Source: Carboxylicivirga litoralis
GTDB taxonomy: Bacteria; Bacteroidota; Bacteroidia; Bacteroidales; Marinilabiliaceae
NCBI RefSeq assembly: GCF_025499605.1
Contig: NZ_JAFMVC010000019.1
Span: 20,258-84,257, forward strand
Reading direction: 5' to 3'
Length of the DNA: 64,000 nt
The position numbers were made by a program, and so were the translations under genes. Each line of letters starts with the position of its first letter. Within the stretch, counting starts at the first letter, position 1. The notes beneath the pieces are model-generated. The model made no database searches. It saw only the letters and a list, made by a program, of their open reading frames with translations, and was not told the origin of the DNA. This document shows, one piece after another, positions 56,697 to 64,000 of the stretch.

Positions 56697-59189
56697 TTAC
56701 AGATCCACAATTGTTACGCCACTGCCACCGTGTTGCACATGCTCGTCTCGGAAAGAACGGACAAAAGGTAAGGTGTCCAGTTGTTCGCGTATCATGATTC
56801 GTAAGATGCCATTTCCTTTGCCATGTAGGACTTTTACTTGTGGTACTTCGCAAATTACGGCTTCATCTAAATGGTTTAATACAAGTTGAATGGCTTCTTC
56901 TGTGCGTTTGCCTCGTACATCAATATCGGGTTTAAATGTTAGTTTGCGCTCCCGCACTTTATCACCCACATTGGAGTACGATGCATTGGGGTTGCTAATA
57001 TTAGCCCGTTTAACAGCTTTGTTGCTCACGCGCTCCAGGCGATTAAGCTTCACGGTTGTGCTTAGGCTGCCAAAAGCCACAGTTGCCTCTTTGCCTTGAA
57101 TTTTAAGAACCTCTCCGGGCGTATTTTGTCCTTTCAACTTAACGTTATCGCCTACCTCAATTGGGGTTTCCTTCTTTCCAGGACGAAGTTTGGATGCTGT
57201 TTCTGCTTCACTGTCTTTATTCTTCTTTCGGTTGGCTTTACGTTTTTCGCGCTCTTCTATCTGGCGAATCTTGCGTTCAATCTTTTCGTCTTTATCTTTC
57301 TTATCGCTTGCCAGCTCTTTAAAACCTTCCAGTTTCTGGCGGGCCTGCTTGGTTTTTTCTTTATTGGCCTGCGTTTCCTTAATGGTGCGAATGGTGTTTT
57401 CTATTTCTTTATTGGCATTCGACAGCAAGTGCTCGGCCTCCGCTTTGGCTTGATCCAGTATTTCTTTGCGTTCTTTTTTAATATTCTGCAAATCCAGCTG
57501 GTAGCGTTCCAACACATCGGCCAGCTTTTTCTCATTGATGCGAATGGTGTTACGCTTTTGCTCCCAATAACGCTTGTCGCGAACTATCTCGCGCAGGTTT
57601 TTATCGTAATCCACATGTTCTTGCCCAATCTTTTCTTTAGCGCTGGAGAGTATGTTTTCGGGCAAACCAATTTTGCGTGCTATTTCAAAGGCAAAGGACG
57701 AACCGGGTTGTGCAATCTGCAATTTATAGAGCGGCATAATTCGGCCGGTGTCAAATAACATGGCGCCGTTTTCAATGCCTTCGGTTTGAGAGGCCAGGTG
57801 TTTCAGGTTAGTGTAGTGGGTTGTAATAACACCATATACTTTCTGGAGGTTTAATTGCTCTAACACACTTTCGGCGATGGCACCACCCAGCATTGGCTCA
57901 GTTCCAGTTCCAAACTCATCAATTAATATTAATGTTTCTTTTTGGCTATAACGCAAAAAGTGTTTCATATTAAACAGATGCGAGCTATAGGTACTAAGGT
58001 CGTTTTCAATTGACTGCTCATCACCCATGTCCATAAAGATGTGTTTAAAAAAGCCCATGCTCGAACCTTCATTCATCGGCACCATCAATCCACACTGAAA
58101 CATGTATTGTACCAGACCAACTGTTTGCAGACACACCGACTTACCTCCGGCGTTGGGTCCTGAAATCAATAGCAGGCGTTGTTTAGGGTCGGACAGTTCC
58201 ATATCCAAAGGCACCACCTCTTTGTTCACCGCTTTATGCTGAAGGTATAAGAGAGGATGAATCGCCTCTTTCCAGATAAAGTTTTGTTTCTTTTTATAAT
58301 TGGGCAAAAGGGCGTTGATGCTGATGGCAAAACGAGCTTTAGCTCTTATAAAATCGATGGTGCCCATAAAACGATACGATTCCATCAAATCATCAATGTA
58401 GGGGCGAATCACATCCGCCATCTCGATGAGTATGCGGGTCATCTCTCTACGTTCTGCATATTCCAGTTCGCGCAGTTCGTTATTGATTTCCACGACCTCA
58501 GCCGGCTCAATAAACGATGTTTTGCCGGTAGCCGACTCGTCCTGAACGATACCGCCCAGCTTTCGTTTGTTGGCAGCCGGAACCGGAATAACCGCCCGGC
58601 CATCGCGTATGGAAACGGTTACATCAGCGTCGACCAAACCATCTTGTTTGGCACGTTTTAAAATAGCGCTCAGCTTACGGGATATACTGTTTTGTTTGTT
58701 AAACAATTCTTTGCGAATGCGCGCCAACTCGGGTGAAGCGCTGTCTTTTATTTTTCCAAACTTATTGAGTATACCATCAATATTATCCAGTATAAAAGGA
58801 AAAACAGCTACTTCTGCCACCAATTCTTTTAATGTGGGGTAATCTTCTTCTTCCTTCTTATTAAAAAAGCGACAGATATCGTTGATGGTAGTTAGCGAAC
58901 GTTTGAGATCAAACAATTCGCTTTCTTCCATAAAACGTCCTTCGGTGCGAATACGAGCCAAGGGTTCGCGTACATCAATAAAATAGCCACTCGGAAAATT
59001 ATCTTCTTCGAGGCATACTTTTTTAAATTCGTTGGTACGCAGTAAATTAAGATTAACCTCGTCGAAATTGGTGCTGAAGGTCATCTCATCAACCACTTCT
59101 TTACCAAGCCCACTCATGCAACTTTCTTTTACCAACTCACGAATGCGGGTAAACTTTATCTTATCTTCGAAACTATCTGGATATATCAC
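56697..59189 (-). CDS. mutS2: MutS2-family endonuclease / ribosome rescue ATPase
   Basis: An 830-residue MutS2 protein with the core MutS ATPase (Walker A LISGPNAGGKSVCLQ, then LILIDEFGTGTEPMLGGA), a long Lys/Glu-rich coiled coil (about residues 500-650) and a C-terminal Smr nuclease domain (DVRGKRTEEAIQLVLNHLDE, KVLHGKGNGILRIMIREQ). It lacks the mismatch-recognition domain of MutS; in well-studied species it suppresses recombination or splits collided ribosomes. The best start is a GTG at 59189 giving MIYPDSFEDKIKFTRI, the usual family N-terminus; the upstream TTG at 59216 adds nine non-conserved residues, and no ATG exists. Confidence 0.95.
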   Translation of the reverse strand: MIYPDSFEDKIKFTRIRELVKESCMSGLGKEVVDEMTFSTNFDEVNLNLLRTNEFKKVCLEEDNFPSGYFIDVREPLARIRTEGRFMEESELFDLKRSLTTINDICRFFNKKEEEDYPTLKELVAEVAVFPFILDNIDGILNKFGKIKDSASPELARIRKELFNKQNSISRKLSAILKRAKQDGLVDADVTVSIRDGRAVIPVPAANKRKLGGIVQDESATGKTSFIEPAEVVEINNELRELEYAERREMTRILIEMADVIRPYIDDLMESYRFMGTIDFIRAKARFAISINALLPNYKKKQNFIWKEAIHPLLYLQHKAVNKEVVPLDMELSDPKQRLLLISGPNAGGKSVCLQTVGLVQYMFQCGLMVPMNEGSSMGFFKHIFMDMGDEQSIENDLSTYSSHLFNMKHFLRYSQKETLILIDEFGTGTEPMLGGAIAESVLEQLNLQKVYGVITTHYTNLKHLASQTEGIENGAMLFDTGRIMPLYKLQIAQPGSSFAFEIARKIGLPENILSSAKEKIGQEHVDYDKNLREIVRDKRYWEQKRNTIRINEKKLADVLERYQLDLQNIKKERKEILDQAKAEAEHLLSNANKEIENTIRTIKETQANKEKTKQARQKLEGFKELASDKKDKDEKIERKIRQIEEREKRKANRKKNKDSEAETASKLRPGKKETPIEVGDNVKLKGQNTPGEVLKIQGKEATVAFGSLSTTVKLNRLERVSNKAVKRANISNPNASYSNVGDKVRERKLTFKPDIDVRGKRTEEAIQLVLNHLDEAVICEVPQVKVLHGKGNGILRIMIREQLDTLPFVRSFRDEHVQHGGSGVTIVDL

Positions 59190-59328
59190 TTTTGCAATTT
59201 TGTGTAAAAATAGCAAAACCGCTTTGCTTTATGAAAGAACTGCCAGAAGATGGCAGATGAATTATAAAAAAAGTGTTAAAAATCTTTTTTTTTAGGTGGC
59301 GGCACTTGACACCACCACATTAAGGGCG

Positions 59329-59464
59329 TAATTTAGCTTTCGAATTCAAAGCAAAGGCTCTCCTGGTCCCCAAATATAGAAACATTCGGATGTGTGTGAG
59401 GTTTAGGTTAGAATTTTTTTCTTAGAATGTTTCTTCGCCTGTCTCCCCAGACAGGCTTTTTTAT
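59329..59464 (+). ncRNA. Candidate small RNA (unassigned)
   Basis: On the plus strand a promoter-like TTG (59306-59308), 20-bp spacer and TAATTTAG (59329-59336, one mismatch to TAnnTTTG) is followed ~100 bp later by a strong terminator (59437-59464). No plus-strand coding frame lies between. The ~115-nt transcript would carry a small CATTC-GGATG hairpin. It does not match tmRNA, 4.5S, 6S or any RNA family I can recognise. Confidence 0.35.
59437..59464 (+). terminator. Orphan plus-strand terminator
   Basis: GCCTGTCT-CCCC-AGACAGGC, an eight-pair stem, followed by CTTTTTTA/TTTTT. There is no plus-strand gene upstream, and on the minus strand no T tract follows, so it must end an unannotated plus-strand transcript. 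Confidence 0.8.
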
Positions 59465-59466
59465 TT

Positions 59467-60036
59467 TTAAGGGTTTAGTGCAGTGTTGGCATATTGATTT
59501 AGAGCGTTGTATAGCTGAATAGGTGAGAGGGTTCGCCATTTTACACTGTTAAGTTTTCCTCCATAAAGGATGTAATAATTCAGATTGATCTTATCAAACT
59601 CTTCAATGATGTGCTGCCTGAAGTTGACAGCTATAATCCAACCATCTTCAATGTCGTTAAACCAATCTTCGTAATAAGCATCGTCGGAGTAATGGAAGTT
59701 GAGGACATTTTCGCCTATCAAAATATACTTCTGGATGCCATTCCTTTCGAGGTTTTCGATAACTGTTCGTTTCAGATGCATGATGTCATTATACAGGCAA
59801 TCGTTCCATTCGCCCATTAGCTCAATGATGGCAAATTGTAGGTCGTAGTTGACGTACAGAATTTTAAGATAGAGTGTTTTTGAACCAAATTCATCCCATT
59901 TAGGATGGATATAATGGTCGTAGATGGTGTTGCGACATAAGAACTCATCATGAACTTCACCGTAGTAAAGTGAGTTAGGGTCTTCGTTGGAGTGATAAAT
60001 ATTTTCCCATCGGGCAAAAGGTTCAATGTTTTGCAT
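59467..60036 (-). CDS. Soluble protein of unknown function (189 aa)
   Basis: A 189-residue protein without signal peptide or membrane helix, rich in Asn/Tyr/Trp and acidic residues (LNFHYSDDAYYEDWFNDIED). I do not recognise a family. Blocks such as LQFAIIELMGEWNDCLYNDI and GWIIAVNFRQHIIEEFDKIN look like an alpha/beta fold. A minus-strand TATTTTTG (60068-60075) lies about 32 bp before the ATG and may be its -7 box. It stands alone between the candidate small RNA and the divergent membrane-protein gene. Confidence 0.8.
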   Translation of the reverse strand: MQNIEPFARWENIYHSNEDPNSLYYGEVHDEFLCRNTIYDHYIHPKWDEFGSKTLYLKILYVNYDLQFAIIELMGEWNDCLYNDIMHLKRTVIENLERNGIQKYILIGENVLNFHYSDDAYYEDWFNDIEDGWIIAVNFRQHIIEEFDKINLNYYILYGGKLNSVKWRTLSPIQLYNALNQYANTALNP

Positions 60037-60192
60037 GCTTTGACTGAATATGGTATTTACTTAAATGCAAAAATACATACTATCGTTGAAAACAGGTGGA
60101 TTGTCGAACTAATGTGAGTTACATAGGCCAAGATTATCAGTTAATTTCCTGATTTATTTCATGAAAAAAAAATATAAAGTCTGATTTAAGTC

Positions 60193-60224
60193 TTGTTTTG
60201 GCTTTGGCGACCTTCCTAATTTTG
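60193..60224 (+). promoter_or_regulatory. Promoter of the CD0519-like membrane protein gene
   Basis: TTG (60193-60195), 21-bp spacer, TAATTTTG (60217-60224) matches the Bacteroidota consensus 20 bp before the ATG. Confidence 0.6.
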
Positions 60225-60243
60225 GAGCATAAAATCCGATAAA

Positions 60244-61407
60244 ATGAGCGCGTTAAAAAAATTGAAAGAGAGAGGCTATTTAGAGCGACGCCGATATGAG
60301 GCGTTATTCTTTTTATTGTTTTTTGGAGCCTTTTTTGGCTACCTGGGGCACGTAATGGGAGTTACCAATCTGTTAAACACATTGATGCGTACCGCGCACG
60401 ATTTATTAATGAACACGGTTTTCTTTATTATGGGAATCACTGTGTTGACAGGAGCCTTAGGCCGTTTAATGATTGAGTTCGGTGTCGTTCGTTTACTGGA
60501 GGTAATGTTGGCACCTTTAATGCGTCCATTGTTTAACTTGCCTGGGGTAAGTGCTTTGGCTGGTTTGATGACCTTTTTCTCAGATAATCCGGCCATCATC
60601 AGTTTGTCGAATGACAAAAACTTCAGTCGTTATTTTAAAACACATGAGTTGATTTCGTTGACTAACTTTGGTACTGCCTTTGGAATGGGTTTGATTGTAC
60701 TGGCTTTTATGACTGGTCTTGGATTCTTCTCAGGTGCGATGATTGGATTGGCTGGAGCGGTTATTGGTGCAGTTATCTCAACCCGGTTGATGCAACGCCT
60801 GATTAGAGGTAAAATACCTGCCGATAAGGAGTTTAAAGGCAATGGTGACGAAGAGAAGATTTCTTTTGAATCGAAAGGGAGCACTTTTCAGCGGTTTTTA
60901 AATGCCATGCTTGATGGCGGTAAATCAGGAGTTAATCTTGGTTTAGCGATTATACCTGGAGTGCTTGTGATTAGTACCATCGTGATGGTTGTTACCTTTA
61001 AACCTGCTGATGCAGCCATTGGTTATCAGGGATTGGCTTACGAAGGAGTGCCTATCTTGCCAAAACTAGCCGGCTCGGTAGATTGGTTGTTTAAATGGTT
61101 ATTTGGATTTGAACACCCTGAGTTAATCGCCTTTCCGGTCACATCATTAGGTGCTGTTGGTGCTGCTTTATCAATGGTAAAAGCATTTATTGCACAAGGT
61201 ATTGTGGGCGGTAACGAAATTGCAGTTTTTACAGCGATGGGAATGTGCTGGAGTGGATACTTGAGTACACATACAGCAATGCTGGATACACTTAACTTCC
61301 GTGAACTGACTTCTAAAGCACTGTTGGCTCATACTATAGGAGGTTTATTTGCAGGAATTGCGGCACACTACATCTTTGTGTTGTTTAGTTCATTAGGAAT
61401 AGCTTAA
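60244..61407 (+). CDS. Polytopic membrane protein with nucleoside-recognition (Gate) domains
   Basis: A 387-residue inner-membrane protein with about eight hydrophobic helices. The middle has the gate-like segment TFFSDNPAIISLSNDKNFSR and TNFGTAFGMGLIVLAFMTG; the C-terminal half repeats a similar theme (FPVTSLGAVGAALSMVKAFI, AVFTAMGMCWSGYLSTHTAM). From memory this resembles the CD0519/CD1768 family, whose transport substrate is not known. A hydrophilic loop (about residues 195-220) divides the halves. It is a single gene with its own promoter and a following terminator. Confidence 0.82.
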   Translation: MSALKKLKERGYLERRRYEALFFLLFFGAFFGYLGHVMGVTNLLNTLMRTAHDLLMNTVFFIMGITVLTGALGRLMIEFGVVRLLEVMLAPLMRPLFNLPGVSALAGLMTFFSDNPAIISLSNDKNFSRYFKTHELISLTNFGTAFGMGLIVLAFMTGLGFFSGAMIGLAGAVIGAVISTRLMQRLIRGKIPADKEFKGNGDEEKISFESKGSTFQRFLNAMLDGGKSGVNLGLAIIPGVLVISTIVMVVTFKPADAAIGYQGLAYEGVPILPKLAGSVDWLFKWLFGFEHPELIAFPVTSLGAVGAALSMVKAFIAQGIVGGNEIAVFTAMGMCWSGYLSTHTAMLDTLNFRELTSKALLAHTIGGLFAGIAAHYIFVLFSSLGIA

Positions 61408-61427
61408 AGATTCGAAATAATGCAATA

Positions 61428-61463
61428 AAAAAAGAGTGAGTCATCATTGGCTCACTCTTTTGC
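61428..61463. terminator. Bidirectional terminator
   Basis: AAAAGAGTGAG pairs with CTCACTCTTTT around a ten-base loop between two convergent genes. Confidence 0.85.
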
Positions 61464-61482
61464 TTTTATAGGATTTAATATT

Positions 61483-61911
61483 TTAAATATTAGCCAATCG
61501 ATTGAAGAATCGGTCGATGCCAAGCAAAGCAAATAAGCCAATAACGGTAAAATACACAATGGAAGGAAGATTTTTAAGTGCTAAGGCCATATCGCCTAAT
61601 TGCTTATTGAAACTATCCATATTAATAAATGTCGTGTCTGGTTTGAGTTCATTCCAGTAATCAATAATTACCGTTGCATCTACTAAAAAACTGATGGCCA
61701 AAAGAGCTGCAAAACTACCCAAGATCCACCAGCGATTACTGTTGTTAATTAAAGGTTTATACTCAACTTTTTGAGCTGTCCAATCTTTAAAAACCTTATC
61801 CATTGTATTGGATTTAAGCGAATCGGGTGCTTGCTCTACACTATAGCCGTTGAATAAATCTTTAATGATTTGGTCATCGATATCTTCTGTATGTTTACGC
61901 TTATCAGTCAT
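61483..61911 (-). CDS. Putative membrane anti-sigma factor
   Basis: A 142-residue protein with a ~60-residue cytoplasmic N-terminal part (ending TAQKVEYKPLINN), two membrane helices (about residues 66-86 and 112-134) and a short loop between them. It begins 10 bp after the ECF sigma gene and shares its transcript. No zinc-binding HxxxCxxC is present, so it is not a ZAS-type factor. That it sequesters the sigma factor is inferred from position and topology only. Confidence 0.7.
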   Translation of the reverse strand: MTDKRKHTEDIDDQIIKDLFNGYSVEQAPDSLKSNTMDKVFKDWTAQKVEYKPLINNSNRWWILGSFAALLAISFLVDATVIIDYWNELKPDTTFINMDSFNKQLGDMALALKNLPSIVYFTVIGLFALLGIDRFFNRLANI

Positions 61912-61921
61912 GGTTTCAAAT

Positions 61922-62497
61922 CTAAATAAAAGACTTTAATTCTCCCTTTAATAATTGTTCCAGTTCTGTTTGTAGTTGTTTTCGTCCGCGATGCAATTTG
62001 ATTTTCACATTCGACTTCGACAAACCAGTTGCCTGAACAATCTCTTCAATACTTTGCTCTTTGTAATAATACAGTATTATTATAAAAGCATCATCTTCTT
62101 TCAGGTTCTTAAGTGCTTTTTTCAGAAAGACTTTTCTTTCCTGCTGTTCTAAACGATTCAAGTTATCGGCAAAGTTAAAAGCATTTTGTCTCTCCACTTC
62201 CGGGCTTTCAATGCTAGTTGTTTCTGTTTTACGGCTTCTGATTTTTGAAATCGCCGCGTTATAGACAATTCGATACAGCCAGGTCGAAAATTCAGCATCG
62301 CCTTTAAACTTACCAAGCGCCTTATACGCCTTGAAAAAAGCATCCTGAGTAACTTCTTCAGCCTCTTCTTTGTTTTTAACAATGCTATGGGCCAATGTAA
62401 ATGCCATGTGCTGATAATTATCGATGAGTTGAGCATACGAACCAACATCGCCTGCTTTAACTAGTTTGATCAGTTTTATGTCATTTGAGTTACTCAT
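61922..62497 (-). CDS. ECF-type RNA polymerase sigma factor, likely autoregulated
   Basis: A 191-residue sigma factor with region 2 (about residues 24-92; KNKEEAEEVTQDAFFKAYKA, FSTWLYRIVYNAAISKIRSR) and region 4 (about 130-180; FIIILYYYKEQSIEEIVQAT, LSKSNVKIKLHRGRKQLQ). A membrane anti-sigma candidate follows after 10 bp. Upstream is a promoter of the form TTGTAACC-N16-CGTC that also occurs, facing the other way, in front of the gene at 62714. Shared promoters of this kind usually mark genes read by the sigma factor itself. Confidence 0.93.
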   Translation of the reverse strand: MSNSNDIKLIKLVKAGDVGSYAQLIDNYQHMAFTLAHSIVKNKEEAEEVTQDAFFKAYKALGKFKGDAEFSTWLYRIVYNAAISKIRSRKTETTSIESPEVERQNAFNFADNLNRLEQQERKVFLKKALKNLKEDDAFIIILYYYKEQSIEEIVQATGLSKSNVKIKLHRGRKQLQTELEQLLKGELKSFI

Positions 62498-62509
62498 TTG
62501 TACGAATAG

Positions 62510-62537
62510 GACGCCACTATTTTAAAATAGGTTACAA
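62510..62537 (-). promoter_or_regulatory. ECF-type promoter of the sigma/anti-sigma operon
   Basis: On the minus strand TTGTAACC (62537-62530), a 16-bp spacer and CGTC (62513-62510) directly precede the sigma gene. The -35 GTAAC / -10 CGTC pattern is that of ECF promoters. Confidence 0.7.
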
Positions 62538-62622
62538 GTCTTTTCGATAATTTACTTACAATGTAATATTAAGGCAAGATTTTCAACGAATTAAAAATAG
62601 TAAGAAAAAATTTGGCTCGATT

Positions 62623-62650
62623 TTGTAACCACCATAAAATTACTGGCGTC
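62623..62650 (+). promoter_or_regulatory. ECF-type promoter of the 112-aa membrane protein gene
   Basis: TTGTAACC (62623-62630), a 16-bp spacer and CGTC (62647-62650) have the same words and spacing as the divergent sigma-gene promoter. Confidence 0.7.
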
Positions 62651-62713
62651 ATACGAGTGAGCGCTCTGGGAGAGAAGTTGAAATAAAAACGTAAAACATT
62701 AAAATATAGAATT

Positions 62714-63052
62714 ATGGAAGGTGCATTAGCTATTATTTTTATTTTCGGAGGAATAACTGCCATTATTATTTCTTTGGCTTATTTCAGACATAGAAGAATT
62801 GAACGCACGGCACTAATAGCTGCCGGAAAAGATGCTTCAATATTTGAACAAGGAAAACCAAAGCATTATTTAAGCTTGAAATATGGTATGCTATTGGTTG
62901 GTTTAGCAGTAGGTGTTATTCTTGGTGGTGTATTAGAAGCTAATACCATGATGCCGGAGGAAGCTGCTTACCTATCGATGATACTATTATGGGGAGGCTT
63001 AAGCTTGATTGTATTTTATGGTATTCATAAAAAGATTATGACCGATGAATAA
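62714..63052 (+). CDS. Small membrane protein, probable DUF6249
   Basis: A 112-residue protein with three membrane helices (about residues 4-24, 58-78, 86-104) and a charged loop with RHRRIERTALIAAGKDA, a pattern I associate with DUF6249 proteins of Bacteroidota. Function is unknown. It is divergent from the ECF sigma gene and has a matching ECF-type promoter, so it is likely a direct target and might take part in the envelope response. Confidence 0.8.
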   Translation: MEGALAIIFIFGGITAIIISLAYFRHRRIERTALIAAGKDASIFEQGKPKHYLSLKYGMLLVGLAVGVILGGVLEANTMMPEEAAYLSMILLWGGLSLIVFYGIHKKIMTDE

Positions 63053-63074
63053 TTCGGTAAGAGATTGATAAAGA

Positions 63075-63102
63075 AAAGCCACTCGTTGAGTGGCTTTTTT
63101 AT
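63075..63102. terminator. Terminator after the DUF6249 gene
   Basis: AAAAGCCACTC-GTT-GAGTGGCTTTT, an 11-pair stem with a T tail on the plus strand and A tract before it, placed between convergent genes. Confidence 0.9.
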
Positions 63103-63125
63103 TGTCTGATAATCGACTCGGGTTA

Positions 63126-63827
63126 TTAAATAAACCCCCTTGTTTCACTTATAATAACCAGCAACTCTAGGATTTCATCATCACTTAAAGCTTTACAATT
63201 AAGGATGGCATCAAAGAAGTCGATGTCCTTTTTGCCTTTTTCAAAATAATCGCGGAACATGGCTCTGCGCTTGTCCTGAGCCTGACATTTTTTTTGAGCC
63301 TCAACAATGTTTATATGCTCTTCTTCAGCTACCACCCCAGCGCGCCAGTCGAGGGGGGCTTCCAGCTTAACATGAAAGGAGCGTTCAATGTTTTTTGTAA
63401 TTGCCTCTCCGGCGCGGCCTACAATAATAACGTAACCTTGTTCTGCTTCATCGTAAATATATTTGGCAATGGTGTTTTTAATGGTTGCATCACCCGGATA
63501 GAAGTCTTCGCTAAAAAACAAAGCTAAATCTTTGAAAAAGCTTCCGTGTTTATAATCACTAAGTTCTTTCACCAATGCTGATGATAGTTTAAGTTCTTTT
63601 GCTGATTCTTCCAGAATTTCTTTGCTAATCCATCGCCAGACTTTGCATTCACCACTGGCTTCACTTTTGCTTGTGAGTATTTCAGCCAATTTTTCTGCGA
63701 TGCGTTTTCCATGGCAACCGTATTCGCGCGATATTGTAATAACCGGACCAGGTTGTTGAGTAGACATACGAGGTTTTTCCTGTTTGCCCTCGCGGTTGGT
63801 CATGTATTTTAAAAAGAGATTGTCCAT
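63126..63827 (-). CDS. Cytidylate kinase-like family protein
   Basis: A 233-residue P-loop protein of the cytidylate-kinase-like family (PF13189 type). The nucleotide-binding segment VITISREYGCHGKRIAEKLA (about residues 30-49) replaces the classical GxxGxGK loop. Other landmarks are VIIVGRAGEAIT and the arginine-rich lid KKCQAQDKRRAMFRDYF. True cytidylate kinase (cmk) is a separate protein in Bacteroidota, so its phosphate acceptor is unknown. The ATG at 63827 (MDNLFLKYM) is preferred over the in-frame 63893, whose extension is unlike the family. Confidence 0.85.
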   Translation of the reverse strand: MDNLFLKYMTNREGKQEKPRMSTQQPGPVITISREYGCHGKRIAEKLAEILTSKSEASGECKVWRWISKEILEESAKELKLSSALVKELSDYKHGSFFKDLALFFSEDFYPGDATIKNTIAKYIYDEAEQGYVIIVGRAGEAITKNIERSFHVKLEAPLDWRAGVVAEEEHINIVEAQKKCQAQDKRRAMFRDYFEKGKKDIDFFDAILNCKALSDDEILELLVIISETRGFI

Positions 63828-64000
63828 AGGTTGATTTTTGGTTAGAAAACAGTTTATAAGATACAATGTTTCGACCTGAAAGCAAAATTTCAACCTGGGC
63901 TAATAAAAAAGAAAAAGGACAGATGTGAAACCTGTCCTTACCCTTAATCAGTTCGTTAACTAAATCCAAAATCTATGAAAAAAAATCTACAGTGCAAATA
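63828..64000. other. Right-edge spacer
   Basis: Upstream region of the cytidylate-kinase-like gene. No promoter, gene start or repeat was recognised before the window ends. Confidence 0.4.

Noticed and set aside
63828..63893. 22-residue N-terminal extension of the cytidylate-kinase-like protein
   Set aside because: It is unlike the family, and ATG 63827 gives a normal start.

Overview
The window reads as chromosomal DNA of a marine-type Bacteroidota, most likely order Bacteroidales/Marinilabiliales; I cannot place it more precisely. The signs are: promoters of the Bacteroidota form TTG-N18..21-TAnnTTTG (37748, 50184, 60193, 11562), a type IX secretion C-terminal sorting domain (21468), a hybrid-type beta-propeller/LytS sensor with a LytTR regulator, BACON and lipoprotein cell-surface proteins, the PASTA-RluD-Ddl operon, and a queuine tRNA-ribosyltransferase without the zinc cysteines. 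No tRNA, rRNA, transposase, integrase or CRISPR array was found.

Layout. 1-7.7 kb: two giant unnamed proteins, the first cut by the left edge. 7.7-8.2 kb: gene-free, with a strict 21-bp degenerate repeat. 8.2-21.4 kb: housekeeping genes (ddl, rluD, PASTA protein, rpmH, rsmG, an ECF sigma factor with a glycosyltransferase, tgt, an Lpt permease, an acyl-CoA carboxyltransferase with a biotin carrier, ispE, dnaB). 21.4-24.1 kb: two secreted proteins, one with a T9SS tail. 24.3-31.7 kb: two LytS/LytTR two-component pairs and a diflavin reductase. 29.9-37.4 kb: one operon for an RND tripartite efflux pump that carries its own LytTR pair. 37.8-41.7 kb: a transglutaminase-like protein and a Trm11-like methyltransferase. 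41.8-50 kb: an AT-rich accessory region. 50.2-64 kb: a chemoreceptor, an XRE/hotdog pair, hydrolases, mutS2, a membrane protein, an ECF sigma/anti-sigma locus with two matching divergent promoters, and a cytidylate-kinase-like protein.

The most interesting locus is at 42.9-45.95 kb. Four genes overlap or nearly abut on the minus strand: a cN-I type 5'-nucleotidase, a 106-residue protein of unknown function, a PfkB-like kinase fused to a nucleoside 2-deoxyribosyltransferase-like domain, and a QueC-like PP-loop ligase with its zinc cysteines. Together they look like a self-contained nucleotide/nucleobase-processing module. The AT-rich, repeat-dense setting suggests a transferred, possibly defensive, system. 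This is inference; no phenotype can be read from sequence.

The same region has cassette-like architecture. A DUF3885 gene and a two-gene block are each bounded by the same pair of 35-bp flanks, and at least four copies of an ~80-bp double-hairpin (REPIN-like) element are scattered between 41.8 and 49.9 kb. Several intergenic spaces across the window hold degenerate tandem arrays with exact periods of 7, 8 or 21 bp (the last nested in 105 bp), a shared but unexplained theme. Homology statements are from recognition of motifs by eye; no database search was run.
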